Positions 27,906 through 37,255 of a stretch of 64,000 bases of DNA are shown here, one piece after another. Source of the stretch: Laspinema palackyanum D2c (GTDB lineage Bacteria > Cyanobacteriota > Cyanobacteriia > Cyanobacteriales > Laspinemataceae); assembly GCF_025370875.1 (NCBI RefSeq), contig NZ_JAMXFD010000001.1:224182-288181 (forward strand), in the 5' to 3' direction. Made by a program: the position numbers and the translations under genes. Under the pieces are notes generated by a model. The model made no database searches. It was not told the origin of the DNA and worked only from the letters and a program-made list of their open reading frames with translations. Numbering within the stretch: position 1 is the stretch's first letter; each line of letters begins with the position of its first letter.

Positions 27906-29999
27906 TTATTTCCAATTTTCCCAAGTATTGTTAAAAATGGACGTATTGGGAAAGGCAATGGGATTGCCGCTATCAACCAGGCGAGTTTGTAACTCTTCTA
28001 ACTGGGGTTCCCGTTGGGGGAGATTGTCCACTAACTGATAGGGGAGGATGCCTTTTTCTAGGGAAAAATCGGCGGTTAAGCCTGCGGCAACTCCAGAGGA
28101 CCATTCAAAGGAATGAACCCGATAGGCAGCGGCAGCAATATGGCTCGTGGCGATGCTTTTTCCAGCAATTAAGAGGTTATCAATCCGTTGGGGAATTAAG
28201 GCCCGGAGGGGAATTTGGAAGGGATAAGCGGTGCCAGCACCCCGACGTTCTCCTTCCAGTTCGGTGTTACCGGGCGCTTCCGGAGGCGAGAGGGTCATGC
28301 AAGGATGAAAGTCGATCGCATAGTGGGCAATTCCCACAGAATCGGGGAAAATTGTAGAGCGCGATCGCGAGGGTCGTCCTTCCAAATTCGGTCGTTGCCC
28401 GATCGCCTCTAAAGTTTGTAATCCCGAAAGAGATTCCCACAACCTGCGATACTCCTCCGGCAACAAACTCGTGCGATAAAATTCGTCAGAATAATCCGCC
28501 CGAGAAATATCAATTTCCCAAACGGTAAACCCATCGGGATGACCCCAACCGGGCCGCCCAATAATCCGACGTCCCTCGCGCATATAAGGATATTTCGATA
28601 ATCCATTGGCGGTTCCCATGGGCGAATCGAGTCCAGAAAGATAGCGATGATTTGGATTAGGCTGTTTAACCCCATCTCCTAACTGAGAATCAGTAGTTCC
28701 CTGGACCAACCAATAGAAAAAGCCGATCGCGTGTTCTTCTCCCGCTTGCAGGGTTTCGGTTCTTAGTCCTCCCATCCAACCCCCCGGTTGCAGTTGCCCA
28801 CTGGATTGCAACTGTTGTCGAGTATAGATTAAATTATCTTGAGCCGTTCCCGGTCGATAATCATTTCCCCAAGTCCAGTTTTGCATGGAGATATCCCCGG
28901 GATTAATAGGATATTCTCGGGGGTTAGAGGGGAGAGTTTTCTGATATTTTTCGCTCCAGATCCGTCGGTAGGTATAAACTAAATTAAAATTCGCCAATCG
29001 TTCCAGTTCATAACTGTAATAAGGCGCGTAACGGTCGTAAAAGGCCGGTTTGACGTGCTGTTGGGGGTCCTTAGTCGCTTGCATAGCGAACGTATAAGTA
29101 AACCCTTGAGTACAGTAGGGATTGCCCTCTGCGTTGGAAGAGGAGGGTTCAAGGGGCGATCGCGGATCAACCCCGAGGCGGTAGGGTATATCCGCTAACC
29201 CGATTAGTTCTCCGGTTTCCGTGGCATCGATCACATACCATTGGGCCGGTTGTGCGACATTGTTCCCATTTTGGGAATTGCGATCGCCTGTCATCGGCAC
29301 AAACCGCACAAGGGTTTTATGAAACCGGGCGGAATTTTCGTAGCGATAGGCATCTTCCAGGATTTGCGAGAGGGGTTCCGCATTTACGGGGGGCTGACCT
29401 GGGGCCGGTTCGATTTGAATGGCGATCGCACTTTGAATTTGTTCGCCACCTTCGGTCCCTGGGGAAATATCCAACTCTTTAATCACCGTGTTGGGATACC
29501 ATTTGAGAGTCCCTTTCCCCCGTCGGGCCGCTCTTTCCAATTGGTCAAAGAGGAGTTTATGACCGTCATACGGCATAAAACAGGATTCACTCACCCAACA
29601 TTGACCCGGGTTGAGGCGTCCATACTTGCGCCGGATGCTCTCGCGAAATTCCAAGTATCCTTGAGGATAAAATAACTGTTGTCGTTGGGTGGGTCGTTCA
29701 TCCAGGGCCGAAGTGCCTTGGGAGGAAATTTGACCCCCGATCCAGTCGGTAATATCCGTGATGCAAACCGTCCGACCCGCCAATAAGGACTCGTAGGCGC
29801 TGGCAGCACCTGCTAATCCACCCCCGGCGACTAAAATTTCGCAGGCAACTTCTTGATCTGGGGCACGAGGGGGTGTGGCATCCGCTACGGAAGTCGCTAA
29901 TGCCAGGGTGATTAAGCTCACGAGGAGACTGAAACAGGACCGAGTTGGGGAGATGCCTCGAACGAGATGCTGTGGTAAAAACTGCGATTGACGCTGCAT
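27906..29999 (-). CDS. Secreted FAD-dependent oxidoreductase
   Basis: 697 residues. Residues about 22-40 (CFSLLVSLITLALATSVADA) form a signal peptide. The Rossmann FAD-binding motif ILVAGGGLAGAASAYE lies at about 55-70, followed by DITDWIGGQISSQG, the pattern of the FAD-dependent oxidoreductase family with the GGQ element. Later conserved pieces include WYVIDATETGELIGLADIPYRLG and a C-terminal IDNLLIAGKSIATSHIAAAAYRVHSFEW that closes the FAD site. The export signal implies a periplasmic or extracellular flavoprotein. The substrate is unknown; this family includes many uncharacterised enzymes. Confidence 0.85.
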   Translation of the reverse strand: MQRQSQFLPQHLVRGISPTRSCFSLLVSLITLALATSVADATPPRAPDQEVACEILVAGGGLAGAASAYESLLAGRTVCITDITDWIGGQISSQGTSALDERPTQRQQLFYPQGYLEFRESIRRKYGRLNPGQCWVSESCFMPYDGHKLLFDQLERAARRGKGTLKWYPNTVIKELDISPGTEGGEQIQSAIAIQIEPAPGQPPVNAEPLSQILEDAYRYENSARFHKTLVRFVPMTGDRNSQNGNNVAQPAQWYVIDATETGELIGLADIPYRLGVDPRSPLEPSSSNAEGNPYCTQGFTYTFAMQATKDPQQHVKPAFYDRYAPYYSYELERLANFNLVYTYRRIWSEKYQKTLPSNPREYPINPGDISMQNWTWGNDYRPGTAQDNLIYTRQQLQSSGQLQPGGWMGGLRTETLQAGEEHAIGFFYWLVQGTTDSQLGDGVKQPNPNHRYLSGLDSPMGTANGLSKYPYMREGRRIIGRPGWGHPDGFTVWEIDISRADYSDEFYRTSLLPEEYRRLWESLSGLQTLEAIGQRPNLEGRPSRSRSTIFPDSVGIAHYAIDFHPCMTLSPPEAPGNTELEGERRGAGTAYPFQIPLRALIPQRIDNLLIAGKSIATSHIAAAAYRVHSFEWSSGVAAGLTADFSLEKGILPYQLVDNLPQREPQLEELQTRLVDSGNPIAFPNTSIFNNTWENWK

Positions 30000-30241
30000 A
30001 GGTATCGAATTGGGTAAGCTGGTAAACGGTTACTTTGAGAAAGGGGATCCGCAGTGTCTGTAACAGTAGTGTCTGTAACAGATGCTACTTTTCCTCCTTG
30101 TTCATGTTAGCTATACGGAGGTGAATTGGGGAATTCAGGTTGCAAAATTTGGCGATCGCTCTACTCTATTCAGTAGGGATTCAGGGATTAAAGGTCTTTA
30201 AATCGATTGAACCCGTGGAAAATTTAGGACGTTATTAACCT
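30000..30241. other. Divergent promoter region with a short direct repeat
   Basis: Contains two copies of TGTCTGTAACAG (about 30053-30081). They lie upstream of both the FAD oxidoreductase and the kinase gene and could be a regulator site or chance. Confidence 0.4.
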
Positions 30242-32815
30242 ATGCACGTTACCTCATCCAATTTACATATAAAACCGTTTGAAAATCCCGGGTTTGACGG
30301 GGACCCGTCCTGGGAGCATCCCCCAGAGGAGAACGAAGCTCTGTTGCACAGTATTGTTAATAATATTCCCGGGGCCATTTACCGATGTACCTATCAAGGT
30401 AACTGGAAAATAGCGTTCATTAGCAAAGGAATTGAGCAAATTTCTGGATATCCTGTCTCCCATTTCCTCCACCATCCCATCCCTCGATTTAAAACTCTTG
30501 TTCATCCCGAGGATCAAGGGATTGCTCAACAGATTGTGGAAGCGGCGTTATTATCTCAACAGCCTTATCGTTTAGAGTACCGAATTATCAAGGCCGATGG
30601 GACGATAGGTTGGGTCCGCGAAATCGGTCAAGGCATCTGCGATCGCCAGGGAAATCTCTGCGGATTGGATGGCATCCTCTCTCCCTTGGCTGAGGTTGAC
30701 TCTCGCCCCCTTGACCAAAATCGCCGAGAATTATCCCCAGAAATTGCCCCAAAATTGACCATTTTAGAACAAATTAATGAAGGATTTTTAAACTTAAATT
30801 CCCAAGGCCAGGTCATTTATATCAACCCCCAAGGGGAAAAATTATTACAAACCAGCCGTCAGACCCTTTGTCAACCTAGGGAAACTCCTGAATTTTTTCC
30901 CGAATTGGCTCAATTTTTTGCAGATTTGCAAACCGCTTTAGCGGGTCCAAATCCTCGACCTGTAGAAGCCTGTTATCCCTATCGCGAAACCTGGCTAGAG
31001 GTTCGTGTTCATCCTTATGACGGAGGCATATTAGTCTTTTTAAGTGATATCACCTCCCGCAAACAAGTTTTAAATTCCTTACGGCAACGGGAAAATCTCT
31101 ATCGGACCTTTGTCAAAAATTTTCCTAATGGCGTAATCTTGTTATTTGACCGAGACTTGCGTCATACCTTGGCGGAAGGTCGGGATTTAGAGGCGATTGA
31201 TTTAGCTAAAACGGATGTAGAAGGAAAAACACTCCAAGAGGCATTTCCCTCGGATATTTGCCACACCCTGGAACCTTTATATCGGGAGGTACTCGCCGGG
31301 GAAACTCGCGTGACAGAACTCACCTTTGGCAGTCGCATTTATTTGACCCAAATTCTTCCTATCAAAAATGAGGCGGGAGAGGTTTTAGGGGGTATGGTCA
31401 TGACTCAAAATATGACGGAATGCAAACTCGCTGAAGGGGAAAATGCCCGGTTAATTGCTTCCTTACAGAAAAGTGAAGCTAAAACTCGGGCAATGGCTTC
31501 TTTACTGTCGGAAGCAGAAAAATTAGCTCATGTGGGATGTTGGGAATTTGAAATTGCCACAAACCGAATTATTTGTTCTGATGAAGTTTACCGAATGTTG
31601 GGATTAGATTTGAAGGAAGTCTCGCCAACCTATCCAGAATATTTGCAAAAAATTCACCCGGAAGACCGAGAGACTGCTGCACAAGTGATTGAACGCGCAA
31701 TTGAGGCAGGAGAATCCTATCAGGTAGAACAGCGCATCGTCCAATCTGATGGTTCAATTCGATATATTTCGGCCAATGGAGAACCGATTTTTAATGAAGC
31801 GGGGGAAGTCGTTAAGGTTTTGGGGAGTCTGTTAGATATTACCGATCGCCATTTATCCCAGCAAGCTTTAATTAAGTCGGAGGCGCAGTTAGAATTGCGG
31901 GCGCGGGAGTTAGAAGAAACGCTGCATGAACTGCAACGCACTCAAACTCAACTCATTCAAACTGAACGGATGTCTGGGTTGGGCCAGATGGTGGCGGGAA
32001 TTGCCCATGAAGTGAACAATCCGGTCGGGTTTATTTATGGAAATATTGTTCATGCGACTTCTTATATTGAAGATTTAGTGGATTTAGTCAATCTTTACCA
32101 AAAACATTACCCCGAACCAGACCCGGAAATTTTAGAGCAGATTGAGGAAATAGATTTAGAGTTCTTATTTGAAGATTTGCCTCGCTTGTTGCGTTCGATG
32201 AAAGTGGGGGCGGAACGCATTCGGGAAATCGTGCGATCGCTGCGGAATTTTTCTCGATTAGATGAAGCCGACAACAAACAGGTGAACCTTCATGAAGGGA
32301 TTGATAGTACCCTGTTAATTTTACAGCACCATCTCAAAGATGACAGCCCGAATCCCAACTCGGATCATAATATTACCGTGATTAAAGAGTATGGAGATTT
32401 ACCCCGAGTTCATTGTTACCCCAGCGAACTCAATCAAGTATTTTTGAATATCATCACCAATGCGATCGATGCTCTCAAACCCCAGGAACCCCCACGCCAA
32501 ATCACCATTCGGACTGAAGCAGTCATCCGTGAGCAGACCTCTGTAGAACAGGCCAGTCCTGACTGGATTATCATCCGAATTATCGATAATGGTCCAGGGA
32601 TGACAGCGGAGATTCAACAACGAATGTTTGATCCGTTCTTCACCACCAAACCTGTGGGAATGGGGACCGGGTTGGGATTATCGATTAGCTATCAAATTAT
32701 TGTGGAACAACATAAGGGCAAGTTAACTTGTTCCTCGGAAGTGGGAAAAGGGACAGAGTTAATCGTGGAGTTGCCCGTGCATCAAAACTATGAGGAACCG
32801 GCGTTGTTTGAATGA
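30242..32815 (+). CDS. Cytoplasmic PAS-domain sensor histidine kinase
   Basis: 857 residues and no membrane helix. PAS domains lie at about 33-150 (NNIPGAIYRCTYQGNW), 170-275, 285-395 and 420-535 (HVGCWEFEIATNRII, IHPEDRE). A coiled coil leads to the H-box MVAGIAHEVNNPV with histidine 589. The ATPase core has ELNQVFLNIITNAIDAL (about 729), DNGPGM (783) and GTGLGLS (808). The C-terminal 290 residues closely match the 3661-7266 kinase, suggesting duplication of the transmitter with different sensor parts. No receiver domain and no response regulator nearby. Confidence 0.92.
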   Translation: MHVTSSNLHIKPFENPGFDGDPSWEHPPEENEALLHSIVNNIPGAIYRCTYQGNWKIAFISKGIEQISGYPVSHFLHHPIPRFKTLVHPEDQGIAQQIVEAALLSQQPYRLEYRIIKADGTIGWVREIGQGICDRQGNLCGLDGILSPLAEVDSRPLDQNRRELSPEIAPKLTILEQINEGFLNLNSQGQVIYINPQGEKLLQTSRQTLCQPRETPEFFPELAQFFADLQTALAGPNPRPVEACYPYRETWLEVRVHPYDGGILVFLSDITSRKQVLNSLRQRENLYRTFVKNFPNGVILLFDRDLRHTLAEGRDLEAIDLAKTDVEGKTLQEAFPSDICHTLEPLYREVLAGETRVTELTFGSRIYLTQILPIKNEAGEVLGGMVMTQNMTECKLAEGENARLIASLQKSEAKTRAMASLLSEAEKLAHVGCWEFEIATNRIICSDEVYRMLGLDLKEVSPTYPEYLQKIHPEDRETAAQVIERAIEAGESYQVEQRIVQSDGSIRYISANGEPIFNEAGEVVKVLGSLLDITDRHLSQQALIKSEAQLELRARELEETLHELQRTQTQLIQTERMSGLGQMVAGIAHEVNNPVGFIYGNIVHATSYIEDLVDLVNLYQKHYPEPDPEILEQIEEIDLEFLFEDLPRLLRSMKVGAERIREIVRSLRNFSRLDEADNKQVNLHEGIDSTLLILQHHLKDDSPNPNSDHNITVIKEYGDLPRVHCYPSELNQVFLNIITNAIDALKPQEPPRQITIRTEAVIREQTSVEQASPDWIIIRIIDNGPGMTAEIQQRMFDPFFTTKPVGMGTGLGLSISYQIIVEQHKGKLTCSSEVGKGTELIVELPVHQNYEEPALFE

Positions 32816-32867
32816 ATATTCTGGAGTCAAAAAATCAGGTCATGCGGTCAAAAATAAAAACCTTAAT

Positions 32868-33347
32868 TTAGAGGGGTTCTAGTTCTTTGACCACTCTAAG
32901 AATCACCCAACAGATTAAAACACTGGCTAATCCGAGTTGCCACAATCCACAACCAATCAACAGTCCGAGGGCAGCCGCGACCCAAATTGCGGCTGCGGAG
33001 GTCAATCCCCGAACCCGATCGCGATCGCGCAAAATCGTTCCCCCTCCCAAAAAACTGACCCCGGTAACAATGCCTTGAATGATTCGACTAAAGGCATCGG
33101 TACTGTCTAATGCCACCCCCAGTTGCACCGGCAACAATGCCAATAGGGTTGTGGCAAAAGTAACCAGCATATAGGTTCTTAACCCCGCAGGTTTATGTTC
33201 TCTTTCGCGATTGAATCCGATGACTGCCCCGACGAACAATGATAACCCCAGTCGTCCCAACAAGTGCAAGGTATCAACAGGAGCAAGGGTGCTAAGATTT
33301 GACAAGGTAGAGTTGGCTCCATAGAGTCTGTATCCGTTACTGTACAA
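32868..33347 (-). CDS. MgtC/SapB family membrane protein
   Basis: 159 residues from a TTG at 33347; no ATG is available before the conserved part, so the start is less certain. Conserved MgtC features: LGRLGLSLFVGAVIGFNREREHKPAGLRTYMLV, IVTGVSFLGGGTILRDRDRVRGLTSAAAIWVAAALGL and a last helix. Membrane-embedded. In other bacteria MgtC affects ATP synthase activity and survival at low magnesium, but most MgtC/SapB members are uncharacterised. The upstream region shows no convincing magnesium riboswitch. Confidence 0.85.
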   Translation of the reverse strand: MYSNGYRLYGANSTLSNLSTLAPVDTLHLLGRLGLSLFVGAVIGFNREREHKPAGLRTYMLVTFATTLLALLPVQLGVALDSTDAFSRIIQGIVTGVSFLGGGTILRDRDRVRGLTSAAAIWVAAALGLLIGCGLWQLGLASVLICWVILRVVKELEPL

Positions 33348-33663
33348 GGAAAAGGGTCAAAATGCCACCTCGCCCTCCGAAGGATCCGGACTAGATGCAG
33401 GGTCTAATAAGTTTCTTTTATAGTTATAAAAGAGGGTTTTTCGGGTTTAATCCCGGGCATGACGATCGCGATGAAGTTAGCCATCCCTTTCCCTTGAGCA
33501 TTTTGGTCGGGCATAGGGTCTCATCAGCTCGGTTTTGAGCCGGGTGGAATCAATTTAAATTATATAAAAATAATTTATTCCCAATCAAACTATGCCTTTA
33601 GATAGAGGTCAACCTAGGTGGAGTTATGAGAAAAAGATAAAAGAGAACAGTGAAACAAACGAG

Positions 33664-33987
33664 ATGGCTATGCCTAAATCGACGAATTCTCTCTCTTTTC
33701 CATCCTCGGATGAACTTCTTTGTTATTATTTGAATTCCACAAGTGAGATTCAGGTAATTAAAAGTGAATGTCGAGAAAGTTGGGATTTTGAGCGTGTTGT
33801 ATTTCCGGGACAACGGCTTTTTTTTGAAGCTCTTTCTACAGCCCATTTAGAAATTTACAAGGCGAAAAATTCAGGTTTAGAGTTGGCGGCTCGGGTGAAA
33901 TGCGATCGCTTGCAAGTTACGCAGGAGAGCAGTTCATCTTTCACAACGGTCTCTCAATTCCTAGGGCAACAACTAGCAGCTTGTTAA
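33664..33987 (+). CDS. DUF1830 family protein
   Basis: 107 residues from the ATG at 33664; an in-frame ATG at 33592 would add 24 charged residues that look untypical. The DUF1830 pattern is DELLCYYLNSTSEIQVIKSE, then ERVVFPGQRLFFEALSTAHLEIYKA and CDRLQV. The family is small and nearly restricted to cyanobacteria, of unknown function and probably cytoplasmic. A clear terminator follows at 34069-34113. Confidence 0.8.
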   Translation: MAMPKSTNSLSFPSSDELLCYYLNSTSEIQVIKSECRESWDFERVVFPGQRLFFEALSTAHLEIYKAKNSGLELAARVKCDRLQVTQESSSSFTTVSQFLGQQLAAC

Positions 33988-34068
33988 GTTTCAACAAAAT
34001 TCTGGGTGATTCATAGGAGTTTAAACACTGCCTATTGATGTAATGATTGGGTGATGCATGGGTGTTAA

Positions 34069-34113
34069 AAAGAGAGGAGAAGAAGCCATCGCTTTTTCTC
34101 CTCTCTTTATTTT
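34069..34113 (+). terminator. Terminator after the DUF1830 gene
   Basis: Thirteen-base perfect stem AAAGAGAGGAGAA / TTCTCCTCTCTTT with a 14-base loop, followed by ATTTT. Confidence 0.8.
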
Positions 34114-34195
34114 AGTTACGGTTTTGACAAAAATCCGGGTTAGTTGGGGGTCCCTCCAATGAGCAAAAGCCGAGTCCAAGGGTACAGTATGGGTT

Positions 34196-34263
34196 AGAAA
34201 CCCGGTTTCTTTACAAAATCCGGGCTGATTCGCCACACAGAAAGGGCCAGAAACCGGGTTTTT
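34196..34263. repeat. Pair of AGAAACC/GGTTTCT near-palindromes
   Basis: AGAAACCCGGTTTCT at 34196-34210 and AGAAACCGGGTTTTT starting 34249. Members of a dispersed short palindrome family also seen at 8555, 8608, 44823, 58774 and 62298. Confidence 0.65.
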
Positions 34264-34485
34264 AGTCCTATCTATTTAAGACTTCACCGGAGTCCTAGCG
34301 CTTAAATAACTCAGGACTTCCGCCGATTTTAAGACCCTACGCAACTTTTGAGTGTCCCTTTTGGTGTAAAGTAGAGGCGATCGCAGTCAGGATCGAGAGG
34401 GCATCCGGGGCGAGGGTTGAAGCTGGGGTGCAAAATTTAGCCGGTTGAGGATGCGATCGTTACTACTCACGAACGAGGCAGGACT

Positions 34486-35019
34486 ATGCGGACTTACACG
34501 ATGCAAGAAAGTACCCAAGTTGCGAATCGGGCCACGGCGGATATTACCCAGTGGTTGCAAAATTCACCCCGGACTATTTCGATTCAAAATGTTGAAAATG
34601 ACCCACACTATCGCGCCATTGATGTGGATTTACTGGTGACGACGGACAGGGGAGAATCTAAGCTAGAAATCAAAGGCGATCGCTATCATAAAACCGGAAA
34701 TTTCTTTTTTGAAACCCACAGCAATCGGGAAAAAGATACCCCCGGTTGCTTTCTCTACACCGCAGCGGATTGGTTATGCTATTATTTTGTGAAAATCGGC
34801 CTGTTGTACTTGCTGCCGATGCCTCAGACCCGGGATTGGTTTCTGGACAACCTCGATCGCTTTCAGTCCAAGTCCACCACGACTCCCATTAGAGGAGGGG
34901 GTCATTACACCACCGTGGGACGGCTGGTCCCGATTGCAGTGGTCCTCCAGGAAGTCCCCGAGGTGAAAACATATCAACTCCCCTCAGCTTGGGACGGCAA
35001 ATCGACACAAGGGCAGTGA
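34486..35019 (+). CDS. Conserved hypothetical protein with a PD-(D/E)XK-like nuclease motif
   Basis: 177 residues. An N-terminal helix (ATADITQWLQ) leads to DPHYRAIDVDLLVTTDRGESKLEIKGDRYHK, which has the spacing of a PD-(D/E)XK nuclease core: an aspartate (IDVDL), then the E-x-K of LEIK on the next strand. GNFFFETHSNREKDTPGCFLYTAADWLCYYF follows, typical of nuclease-like domains with a helix that packs on the sheet. No partner methylase or toxin is adjacent. I do not recognise a named family; the motif assignment is inference from pattern only. An ATG at 34501 is an alternative start. Confidence 0.7.
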   Translation: MRTYTMQESTQVANRATADITQWLQNSPRTISIQNVENDPHYRAIDVDLLVTTDRGESKLEIKGDRYHKTGNFFFETHSNREKDTPGCFLYTAADWLCYYFVKIGLLYLLPMPQTRDWFLDNLDRFQSKSTTTPIRGGGHYTTVGRLVPIAVVLQEVPEVKTYQLPSAWDGKSTQGQ

Positions 35020-35180
35020 ACGCTATCTGGGATGTGGGATGCGATAATCCCCGGGGATAGGGGGGTTTCAAACCAGTCTGGCTTCAGCACAGGTGCTCAA
35101 CCCTTCCGCATTCATGCAATGGATGCCAGATCTCAGTTAAAACTGAGAGGGAGAGAATCGTTAATTAGAGGGAGTCTGCT

Positions 35181-36095
35181 GTGGATCCGGAGAAGCAACA
35201 ACAGATCATGGGGTATTTCATCGAGGAAGCTCGGGAGCACCTCGAAACCATCGAAAAAGGACTGTTAGAGTTACAGTCCACCATGAACGATCAAGAACAA
35301 TTGAACGAACTATTTCGCGCCGCACACTCGGTCAAAGGGGGTGCAGCGATGTTGGGCTTTGGCAGTATCCAAAAGACAGCCCACAGCTTAGAGGATTGTT
35401 TTAAGATTCTCAAAGAGGAGCCAGTTCCCGTTGACCAAAAGTTGGAAACCTTATTTTTAAAAGGGTATGACACCCTGCAAAAATTACTGGAACGCCTCCA
35501 AGGGCCTTTTGGGTTGAGAGAAGAAGACGGGGCAGAAATTGTCCAAAAGTCCCAGCCTGTGTTTGAGGAACTGAAAAAATATCTGGATGCTCTCGTCAAG
35601 GGCGGGGGTGAAGCGGATGCTAGTCGTGATGTTGGGTTAGAGATTGCCAACGAAGTCATTAATCTGTTGCGACAAATGTTGATGCTATTCAAGCAAAAGC
35701 CCGATGCAGAAAACCGCAAACGGATCGGGACCCTGTGCAATCAACTGGCTGAAATGAGTCCGCAGATGCAGAATTGGCAAACTTTGGTGAAAACTGCTGC
35801 CGGGGCGATCGCCAATCCGAAGAACAGCTATGATTTAATCGCCCCGGTGACGATTAAAGAACTCAAATATGCCAGCGATTTTATCGCCGTGGGCAAACCG
35901 GATACGATGCCCCCGAGTTCCTTATTGTTGGAATTGGCGGGTCAGTCACCCCCCCCAGCAGGTATCAAGCTCAAAGACAAGGAGTTTATCATTACGGCAG
36001 AGCCACAAGCAGCAGCACAGAAACTCATCGAAACCTTTGATAAAAAACAGCTTACTGTCCTGACGAAGTTGTTAGTCAAAGCGGTGAAATCCTAA
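35181..36095 (+). CDS. HPt domain (histidine phosphotransfer) protein
   Basis: 304 residues from a GTG at 35181. The N-terminal HPt domain (about 1-115) has MGYFIEEAREHLETIEKGLLEL and the phosphoacceptor FRAAHSVKGGAAMLGF, with histidine near 54. The remaining 190 residues contain helical and mixed segments (KPDAENRKRIGTLCNQLAEMSPQMQNWQTLVKTA) without a CheA kinase core. It therefore looks like a stand-alone phosphorelay intermediate resembling the N-terminus of CheA-type proteins. Partners are not in the window apart from the two hybrid-less kinases. Confidence 0.88.
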   Translation: MDPEKQQQIMGYFIEEAREHLETIEKGLLELQSTMNDQEQLNELFRAAHSVKGGAAMLGFGSIQKTAHSLEDCFKILKEEPVPVDQKLETLFLKGYDTLQKLLERLQGPFGLREEDGAEIVQKSQPVFEELKKYLDALVKGGGEADASRDVGLEIANEVINLLRQMLMLFKQKPDAENRKRIGTLCNQLAEMSPQMQNWQTLVKTAAGAIANPKNSYDLIAPVTIKELKYASDFIAVGKPDTMPPSSLLLELAGQSPPPAGIKLKDKEFIITAEPQAAAQKLIETFDKKQLTVLTKLLVKAVKS

Positions 36096-36170
36096 TCATT
36101 TCCAGACCCTTACCGGAGGCTTAAACAGGATAGAGGGCGGCTCGTAGAAATTAAATCATTCTATTGGTCT

Positions 36171-36219
36171 GTGGGAGCATCTTGCTCTCTATAAGTAGTA
36201 GGGAGCAAGGCGCTCCCAC
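36171..36219. repeat. GAGCAAG inverted repeat, copy 1
   Basis: GTGGGAGCATCTTGCTC opposed to GAGCAAGGCGCTCCCAC around a 12-base loop. Same family as 38482-38529; a half-copy lies near 39730. Confidence 0.7.
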
Positions 36220-37202
36220 TCCTTAATTGTCCGGTATTCCTCTAGGGTTAGGGAGTGGGCCAAATCCGTTGCTCGTAGGCATCAACATTGGGATCTGGGT
36301 CGGAATGGTCGTGGCTGTGGCTATGACCGTGATACTGGGTGTGACCGTGACCCTCTGACTGGCGTATCGCTGAGGACCCCACCCTAACCCTCCCCAAGAC
36401 ACAGGGGAGGGGACCGGAGGTGCTCTTATGGGGAAAAACCCTAGTCTTGGAAGGGGGATAGAGTGGGGCATCCCTCGGGTTAGTCTTGACCTGAACTGAT
36501 GTAAGATAAAGAATTAAGTATTAATAACCCAGGATTTTTTAGGCGGTCAAGGAGGCAGTTTGGCAATTTTCAAAGGGCAGATTTATCTATCTCCAAAGCC
36601 GGTTTCAGCCTTTCCCTTCCCCCCAAATTTATAAATTTTCCCTAAATTGTCCCGGTTGTGGTGTATAATCAAACTAGACTGACCCAAGCTAAAACTGGGG
36701 GTGGATAACTTTAATTGGATATAACCAAACGTTAACGAATCGATAAGTCAAGAACAGGAAACTCGGTCACTCTACGGATGCAAGCGAACAGAAGGGTTCG
36801 ACTTGGATCGAGTTTGTTGCCGTAATCAAACCCAGTCATTTAAAAGGATAGAACTTGTATGAGACTGCCTCATACTTAGCGTTTGAGTCTCAAAAAAAAG
36901 CATCACTGAAACAAATCGCATCAGGCGATCGCCCTGGGGGATCGGGCGGTTGTAATAGCTTGTTGCGGACAAGCGATCGCCGTTCAATCTTGATTTTTAT
37001 ACAAAAAATTGAGGGAATAGGCTCAAGAGGCCCAATTGCCGGATCTACAGTCCCGATGTTTCCTTGATGCAAAATGATTTGTCTTCCCTCCAGAGGGTGA
37101 GAACGTTGCAGAGATTGGGTCCAAAAACTCAGTGTCTTAACTCTATCCCGATGGACTCCGAACTATACCGCATGGATCTCCAGTTTGCCTTCCAACTTAT
37201 AA

Positions 37203-37237
37203 ACAAACGCAGTGGCGTTTGTCCTGTCCTTTTTTTT
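37203..37237 (+). terminator. Hairpin plus T8 upstream of the acetyltransferase start
   Basis: Perfect stem ACAAACGC / GCGTTTGT with loop AGTG, then CCTGTCC and eight T. It ends 19 bases before the ATG at 37256. It could end an upstream small RNA or act as a leader attenuator. The seven-base spacing between stem and T run weakens the call. Confidence 0.5.
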
Positions 37238-37255
37238 CAATTTCTTGATGTTTTT

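Larger units (their letters stand above)
36096..37255. other. Large intergenic region with two repeats and a promoter-like box
   Basis: About 1.16 kb without a convincing gene. It contains the GAGCAAG inverted repeat (36171-36219), a single copy of the ACCCTAACCCTCCCC repeat (about 36374-36425), a TATAAT box at about 36663, several HIP1 sites and a hairpin followed by eight T (37203-37237) just before the acetyltransferase. The last 600 bases could hold an unrecognised small RNA or a long leader. Confidence 0.5.

Noticed and set aside
33348-33591. Magnesium riboswitch ahead of the MgtC or DUF1830 gene
   Set aside because: No paired-stem pattern of the known magnesium-sensing leaders could be found by eye.
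37064-37255. Extended N-terminus of the acetyltransferase
   Set aside because: The 64 extra residues run through a hairpin and a T tract and look unlike the rest of the protein; the ATG at 37256 fits better.
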